From NCBI GenBank assembly GCA_023101885.1, contig JALPQD010000293.1, positions 1,841,861-1,905,860 of the forward strand: 64,000 bases of DNA, written 5' to 3'. Made by a program: the position numbers and the translations under genes. Within the stretch, counting starts at the first letter, position 1; each line of letters opens with the position of its first letter. Positions 58,241-64,000 of this stretch are shown here, piece by piece. The DNA is from Typhlomys cinereus (taxonomy: Eukaryota > Chordata > Mammalia > Rodentia > Platacanthomyidae). The notes beneath the pieces were generated by a model, which saw only the letters and a list, made by a program, of their open reading frames with translations, made no database searches and was not told the origin of the DNA.

Positions 58241-59284
58241 TTTTTTTTAAATAAATGAATTTCAAATAGGGGACTATTTTATATTGTATTTGGTTCAAGT
58301 ACTGTAATATCCAAATTTATGTGTGAAAGATATTGATCCATTATACTGTACTATGATTTTAATATTTTTATTTAAATCATGGAATTTTGATACACTGTGT
58401 ATTGTATACAACTTTCTATTTTCTTAGATTTCTTTTGGATAAAATAAGTCTCACAATACTGTCAGCTAGATTTTCAGGTATGGAGAGTATATTCAGGAGT
58501 TAAGAGGCACCAAACATGTGACATTAGAACTGTCTTCTTTATCTTGTATGATGTCACAGTGTCAGTGCCCAAAGTGTACATTTCTTATTTCTTCAGATAC
58601 CTTCTAGAGAACAAGTTGTTCTAAAACACAGAGCAGGAGAAATTATCCTGGCTCTAAATGCACCTAAATTTCATGACTTTTTATTTTTATTTCCTCATCC
58701 ATTATATTTAAAGTATAATAATGCTATTATTTTAAATTGACTCTACCCTAGGTGGAATTAGAAATTACAATGTAGAAACTAGTCAATTTATAGCTTATTA
58801 GGCAAGGTTAGAATTTTTAATGAGAAAGTAAGACACACTGCATATATTTATCTTTCATCTGCACAGAAGCTATTCAGGTAGTTAGCACACCGGTGCATCA
58901 TTTATTTGTAATAATGCAGTAATCACAGTAATGGACAATCAATTTTCACATGTTAAATGAACACTCAGAATAGGAATTTTTTTTTTGATGGCCAGTTAAT
59001 GAGAGGAGGTAGAAAAATTGTTTGATTAGGCTGTTGACTGTTTTAGTACAAATGTTTGTGTCTCCATGAATTTAGAGTGTTGAAGCAACAAAGCCTCCTT
59101 CATGCTGAATTTTAGCAAATTGAAGAGAACAGACAGCTTCTGAGTAGGAGCTCATGTATCTCAGCTTCTTGGACCATAGTTGTGCTCATACTGTTGGATT
59201 TAATCAGACTGTTGAGTCTGTAGGAAAAGGAGACTAAGAAAGATATCTAAAAGTTGAATTGGAAAACATAAAAGAAAGGATAGT
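58241..59284. other. No feature recognised
   Basis: AT-rich, no supported feature. Confidence 0.5.
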
Positions 59285-59550
59285 AAGAGTTAGGGAGATA
59301 GTTCAGTGGCTAAAGCCTTCACCTCCTAAGCAAAAGAACCTGAGTTCAGAGCCCCAGATTCAACGTAAAAATATGGAGCAGATATGATGGTGCCCTGAAA
59401 TTCTGGCCTTGGACAGCAGAGCTTGGGAAACCCCAGAGCAAAACAATAATCAGGCAGAACAATCTAGAATGATTCCTGATGTCACCTGTGGGTTTCCACA
59501 GCATACACACCAAGTGTCCTCATTTGCACACACACATGCAGGGGGGAAAA
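59285..59550 (+). repeat. tRNA-derived SINE (older subtype), diverged
   Basis: Head 'agttagggagatagttcagt', B-box equivalent 'gagttcagagccc', body 'gggaaaccccagagcaaaac' and 'gaatgattcctgatgtcacc', CA-rich tail. No clean TSD. Confidence 0.75.
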
Positions 59551-59650
59551 AAAGGATTTCATTAGGGAATAGTCTCAACTAATACCTATATAGTGAGAGA
59601 TTTTCAAAAATAAGAATTGCCTTTATATTACTATGTAGAGGGTATATCAG

Positions 59651-59680
<30 letters not shown>
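59651..59680. repeat. (TA)n microsatellite
   Basis: Nearly pure TA units of about 28 bases followed by 'ttatatcagtatat'. Confidence 0.9.
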
Positions 59681-59682
<2 letters not shown>

Positions 59683-59734
59683 CAGTATATTTCTAGGCAT
59701 AAGTAGATATGTAGAGGTGAATCTTCCTGCGTTT

Positions 59735-59880
59735 GGTCTCTCTCTCTCTCTCCTTTCCCCAATCATACAAGCTCAATAGGTACCCCAATTCTCTCCTTCC
59801 GTCCCTCCACTCCTCCCTCCCCAGTCCTTCTTGCACCCTCCCCCCCTTCCTTTCATCCCTTTCCCTCCCCCTCTCCTGTG
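59735..59880 (-). repeat. L1 3' end fragment
   Basis: 'atcatacaagctcaataggt' followed by a C/T-rich block matches the A-type L1 terminus ('ctcatacaaacttaacaggt' at 10629). It is truncated within the guanine-rich tract. The (CT)n run at 59738-59752 precedes it. No TSD found. Confidence 0.6.
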
Positions 59881-60924
59881 TTTTAAATGAAAAAATTCTG
59901 CTTCCATTGGGATGTATTTGGTCACCAGTTATAGATGACATAACTTCACTCTCACAGGTTCTCCTGCAAGAGTGGCTTTCTTACATTCACATGGTAATGC
60001 AGAGCAAAGTTGAGAGTGTGTGACCCAGCAGTCTAATCCAGTCTGTTATCGGTTTTCATGCAGCTGCTTGAGCTAAAACAATTCTTTTCAAAATATTTGA
60101 CATATATCAAAAATATGAAAATCATAGAAGTGCACACCACTGTCCATGAATATAATTTTAAGTATAGGTTTTGATTGGGTTATATGTTGTCCAAGTCTGC
60201 TTTTCTTGTCAGAACTGAATGCAGAAATGATCTTGTTCACAAGCATGCAAATACTTGCTAACTGACAGGGGATGAAGCAGTCTATAGACTCTTCTTCCAG
60301 CAGGCATAGAATAAAGAATATACATCACAAAGGCAGGAATGAAGCTTTACACAGAAAATTAATTCTACTTCTTGTTCTGCAAATTGGTGAAATGGAGCAA
60401 AACCATCTAGGCTTGCTTATCTCAAAGCTTTAAGGTAATATTCTGTTTCATGTCTCATTCTGATTTTAAAGGAATATTCTTAATTTCCTACTCCATATTG
60501 AGTATTTATTCATTCAGTGCCCAGAGTTCTGAATTAAACACATTAAATTCTGCTTCATTATTTTCAATACTGTTGTGCAGATTTCTCTTTGCAAGATGAC
60601 GTTAAGACTATTTTTAGGTCACATTATATATTATTATAGAGTTTTGGAGAGAGGGCATGCTTACTTAAGTCTTTCCTGTCAGTTTCTAACATGAATCCCT
60701 GGATGAATTATCTCCTAACAGGCTAAATATATAAGAGAACAGTATCATACAGCTAATAATGATATTAATAAATAACAGTTCGTATTGAATCTGTTTTGAA
60801 TGCAGCCATCCTTTATTGTTTCCAAGATATTATTTCCAAGATTTTTGTGAATACCAAATCTGTGAATGTTCAAGTTTTTTATTACAGTTATGTAGTTCTA
60901 TGTTGAATAGAGTGAATATAAGTA
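59881..60924. other. No feature recognised
   Basis: AT-rich, no supported feature. Confidence 0.5.
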
Positions 60925-61313
60925 GCTCATAGTTAGGCACAGGTATCAACTTGACAGTTGAGGGTTTGAGCTCTGGGCACATTTGTAGAGAATTAGTGTT
61001 TGAGTTAAGCCCAGAGCAAACCTGCAAGAGATTGTCTAGCTGATGAGAAAGGGCCAACCCATGGTGGGTGGGACTAGGCCCTGGAATAAATATAGAGAGC
61101 TGATTGAGAAAGTTGGTATCCTTGTGTATACTTGGCCAGACATGCCAGAGATAGTATGGCCAGTTCCCTCAGCCCTGGTGTTGGTGCATGCTCTCCCATC
61201 AAGTTGGATTATGAACTGTAACCACACTTATGATAGCATAAGAAATAAATTCCTTGTTCCTTTAAAGCCATTTGATGGTGATTTGTCAGCAACCATGCAG
61301 GCAAGCTGAAACA
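60925..61313 (+). repeat. 5' LTR of MaLR provirus
   Basis: Begins near 'gctcatagttaggcacagg' (TGTCATA in the 3' LTR), contains GTATCAACTTGACAG, 'gggtgggactaggccctgg', an AATAAA-like signal 'aagaaataaattccttg', and ends '...gcaagctgaaaca'. About 30 bases present in the 3' LTR ('tggtctggcaagtaaggata' region) are missing here. Confidence 0.8.
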
Positions 61314-62610
61314 GAATTTGGTACCAGGAAGTGGGGTGTTGCTGGTAAATCAAAAATATATTGACATAAATCAAAAATATGACAATCATAGACATGCACA
61401 CCACTGTGGCTTTTCAATGGTTTTGCTAGACAATTTGAAATGATTGAAGCTTTTGAGCTTGTGCATTACAACTATCATTCTACAGAGTTTAATGTGCCAA
61501 TAGGATAAAGAAAATGCTGAGAAAGTTGTGGATTGTTTGGGCCCAGTTTGTGATGAAGGGAACAAGGACTTTAATGAAGTTGAATTTAAAGATGATAGAC
61601 TGGTTTGTTTGATAGAGGAGAGCTGTTCTGGCAACCTTGAAGTTTTGGCTGAGGACAGGGCAGGCAGCAGAGTAGCTGCCACTGTTGTAGTTATGAGTAT
61701 CATTGATGGAAAATTCAGTGCTTTGCATTGGGGTGGTGGAAGACATGGACACCACCATATGGTGATTCTATGGTTTGAAAACCTGGATTCCTTCAGGGGC
61801 CAAAAGCCCAAGTTGAAGTTGTTTCTTGCCCTTTGGAAGTTTTGGCTGCCTAGAAAGGGGCTTTTCCAGAGTTGGAGGCTGAAGTCGTTACAGTTTTAGC
61901 TGGAGTGGACTAAGCTATTTTTCAGCCTCACTGAGGAATCTGCCAGCATCCCCCAGGTGGTACTGGTTTTGCTGTACAATTACAGGGTTCATGGAGAGCA
62001 GCAAAAGCTTGGCACCAAGAGGCAGGCATAGAGTTCCTGCAAAGGAAGGTGAAGCTTACAGCTGCAGAAGTGAACCCAAAGTGTTGGAGAAGCCAGAACC
62101 ATGGGATGTGTGTTGAGGATGGCTGAGAGTGGAGATTCAGCCTGGTTCATAGGAACTCTGCTTCTACAACTTTGAGCTGCATAGAGGGACTGGCAATGTC
62201 TAGAATCGTGAGCCACTGTGACTATGTGATGAGCAACAGAAAATAGACATTGAAGTAAAGGATGCAGTAATTGATTTGCTGGACTTGATTTTCATTTAAT
62301 GTTTTCTTATGGTGTCATGATACTTCTACTATGATGTTTTATCTTGTTGAAGTATTTAACATATTTTGATTTGACAGATGCTTACAGTTAAAAGATTTGA
62401 GACATTTCTTAAAACTTTCAGTTCCAACATTTTAATAACTGGAATTTTAATGACAGAACATATTAAAATTTGTTTATGAGAACTTTAGAGATTTAGAATT
62501 ACTAAAATTAAATGTATTTATATTTTAAGATAAATTTAACACCTGTGGGGACAAAGTGAAGTTATAGTTTAAAAGTCCTATCTTTTTATTGAGGTTGACA
62601 AGGTTTGGAA
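61314..62610 (+). other. MaLR interior, non-coding
   Basis: Primer-binding site at 61319-61337. The interior has short open stretches (for example 61528-61899) but no protease, reverse transcriptase or gag signature. Blocks such as 'gggcccagtttgtgatgaag' near 61538 and 'gactatgtgatgagcaacag' near 62219 are shared with the 38.6-39.6 kb element. Confidence 0.75.
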
Positions 62611-63033
62611 TGTCATACTTAGGCACAGGTGTCAACTTGACAGTTGAGAGTTTGAGCTCTGAGCACATTTGTAAAGAATTAATGTTTGAGTTAAGCCCAG
62701 AGCAAACCTGCAAGAGATTTTCTAGCTGATGAGGAAGGCCAGCCCATGGTGGGTGACTAGGCCCTGGAATAAAATACAGAGAGCTGATTAAGAAAAATTA
62801 GTATTCTTGTGTATATTTGGCCAGATATGCTGGTCTGGCAAGTAAGGATAGGCCCTCTTTCAGCCATTATGTAGAGATGGTGTGGCTAATTCCCTCAGTC
62901 CTGGTGTTGGTGCATGCTCTCCAATCAAGCCGCACTATGAACTGTAACTAGATTATCATAAGAAATAAATCCCTTGTTCCCTTAAATCTGTTTGATGATG
63001 GTTTGTGAGCAACCATGCAGGCAAACTGAAACA
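62611..63033 (+). repeat. 3' LTR of MaLR provirus
   Basis: Starts TGTCATACTTAGGCACAGGT and ends '...gcaaactgaaaca', TG...CA termini. Contains GTGTCAACTTGACAG and 'aagaaataaatcccttgtt' as poly(A) signal region. More complete than the 5' LTR. Confidence 0.8.
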
Positions 63034-63069
63034 GTAGCCATATTATGGTACATATTATAAAGCACTATT

Positions 63070-63215
63070 AGAAATCTAGGCATGGTTACACATGCCTGTA
63101 ATCACAGAATGTTGGTACTTGAGGAGGGAAGGCTGAGAGTTAGTTCTCCTCTTTCTTATGTCATACAATTCTAGCTGATAAAAGGTTTGCTATGGTGAAA
63201 CCACAATCTGATTTG
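63070..63215 (+). repeat. B1-like SINE, diverged
   Basis: 'taggcatggttacacatgcc', 'tgtaatcacagaatgttggt' and 'gaggagggaaggctgagagt' follow the B1/Alu head. The 3' part is decayed. Confidence 0.65.
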
Positions 63216-63299
63216 GATGTTATATTTAAAGTTTTGTAGATTTGACTAAAAATAATTTTAAAAGATTATGCTAGCATTCACGTATAGAAAAAAACATGC

Positions 63300-63740
63300 A
63301 TTGTTTTTTCTTTCTGTATCTGAGATATCTTGCTAAGTATAATATTCCTAGTTCCAGCAATTTACCAGAAAATTCATAATTTCATTTTTTCTTAAGTGAA
63401 TAGTATTACATTGTATATATATCACATTTTCATTATTCGTTCAAGAGTTGATGGGCAGGTAGGCTGATTCCATTTCATTACTGTTGTGAATACAGCCACA
63501 AATTACACAGATGTATTAATGTCTCTGTAATAAGACATCAAATCCTGTGGCACTATTCCAAAGTGTATTGTAGCTTGATCTTATGATTTTATGGTAATTA
63601 AATTTTTAATTTTTTGAGGAATCTCCACATTTATTTCCAAAGTATGCCCTTACCAACAATGTAATGGATAATTTTCCCCACATCCTTGCCAGCATATGCT
63701 GTTGTTTATTTTCTTGGTCTTTGTCATTCTGACCCAGTAA
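63300..63740 (-). repeat. Old L1 ORF2 C-terminal remnant
   Basis: 'gatatcttgctaagtataat', 'gtgaatagtattacattgta', 'gttgatgggcaggtaggctg', 'ttaccaacaatgtaatggat' and 'ccacatccttgccagcatat' follow, in order, 15760-16150 of the younger L1. No open frame remains. Confidence 0.75.
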
Positions 63741-63911
63741 GTTTATATACTTAACCATGAATACCTGCAACAGCTGGAAAACTAGAAAGAGACTATTATG
63801 TATGGGGTAGGGGGAATTTAAGGCAAGGGAGATTTAAAGAAAGAACTATTGATAAGAATGTGGAAAGGGAATAACAGAAAGTTTAGTTTTAGTGGGAAGG
63901 AGATGAGGGTT

Positions 63912-64000
63912 GTGATAGTTAATCCTGGGTGTCAACTTGACACACCTGACATTAGCTAAGATCAGCTGAGACCACCTGAAGAGATTGGCTGGATAATACA
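63912..64000 (+). mobile_element. Start of a MaLR-like LTR, cut by the window edge
   Basis: 'gttgtgatagttaatcctgg' then GTGTCAACTTGACAC and 'attagctaagatcagctg' match the right end of 20858-21241 in reverse complement. The element continues beyond the window. Confidence 0.6.

Larger units (their letters stand above)
60925..63033 (+). mobile_element. MaLR/ERVL-type provirus with both LTRs
   Basis: Two direct repeats, 60925-61313 and 62611-63033, flank an interior of 1.3 kb without retroviral coding sequence, the usual build of a non-autonomous MaLR. Right after the 5' LTR lies a primer-binding site complementary to a leucine tRNA 3' end (TGGTACCAGGAAGTGGGG with one extra A). Just before the 3' LTR 'gttgacaaggtttggaa' is in the position of the polypurine tract. 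LTR differences imply an old insertion. The same family is at 38535-41037. Confidence 0.8.

Noticed and set aside
1..64000. A new multi-gene system or cluster
   Set aside because: No operon, gene cluster or host gene was found. The only coding sequences are inactivated L1 frames.

Overview
The window is non-coding mammalian nuclear DNA, almost certainly from a rodent. It is AT-rich, has no recognisable host exon, tRNA or rRNA gene, and consists largely of interspersed repeats. The rodent call rests on tRNA-derived SINEs of the B2/B3 type (A box like TGGCTCAGGGG, B box like GTTCGGATC, CA-rich and AATAAA-rich tails), B1-like (7SL-derived) and ID-like SINE fragments, rodent-style L1 LINEs with tandem GC-rich promoter monomers, and MaLR/ERVL-type LTR elements. 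The youngest SINE type is not the mouse or rat consensus as I remember it, so a non-murid myomorph such as a jerboa is possible, but that is a guess.

Layout. 1-2.1 kb: a decayed L1 3' end, a 0.5 kb polypyrimidine tract and a B1. 2.1-2.7 kb: a solo LTR on the minus strand. 2.7-9.2 kb: mostly unassigned old sequence with SINEs at 7.4-8.1 kb. 9.2-18 kb: an LTR fragment, short tandem duplications, an L1 insertion with two 3' UTRs in series (10.6-11.6 kb), two adjacent SINEs and a 3.1 kb 5'-truncated L1 (14.6-17.8 kb). 18-28 kb: scattered SINEs and LTR fragments in old sequence. 28.6-30.5 kb: two short L1 3' ends, one with a probable 3' transduction. 33-37 kb: an old L1 split by a SINE and by a younger L1. 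38.5-41 kb: an old MaLR provirus carrying a SINE and a solo LTR. 41.3-47.6 kb: one full-length minus-strand L1 with a perfect 16-bp target-site duplication (TSD), dead by several stops and frameshifts. 47.6-54.6 kb: LTR fragments, a 210-bp segment present twice, a CA-rich satellite block and SINEs. 55-64 kb: old LTR, L1 and MIR fragments and a two-LTR MaLR provirus (60.9-63.0 kb).

There is no operon-like cooperation between genes. The only coding capacity is the inactivated L1 ORF1 and ORF2. The interest lies in L1 biology: at least two alternative L1 3' ends coexist, one insertion carries both in tandem, one carries an ORF2-derived patch in its 3' UTR, and at least one carries flanking sequence between two poly(A) tracts. 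All boundaries and target-site duplications were read by eye. Family names beyond L1, SINE and LTR class are provisional.
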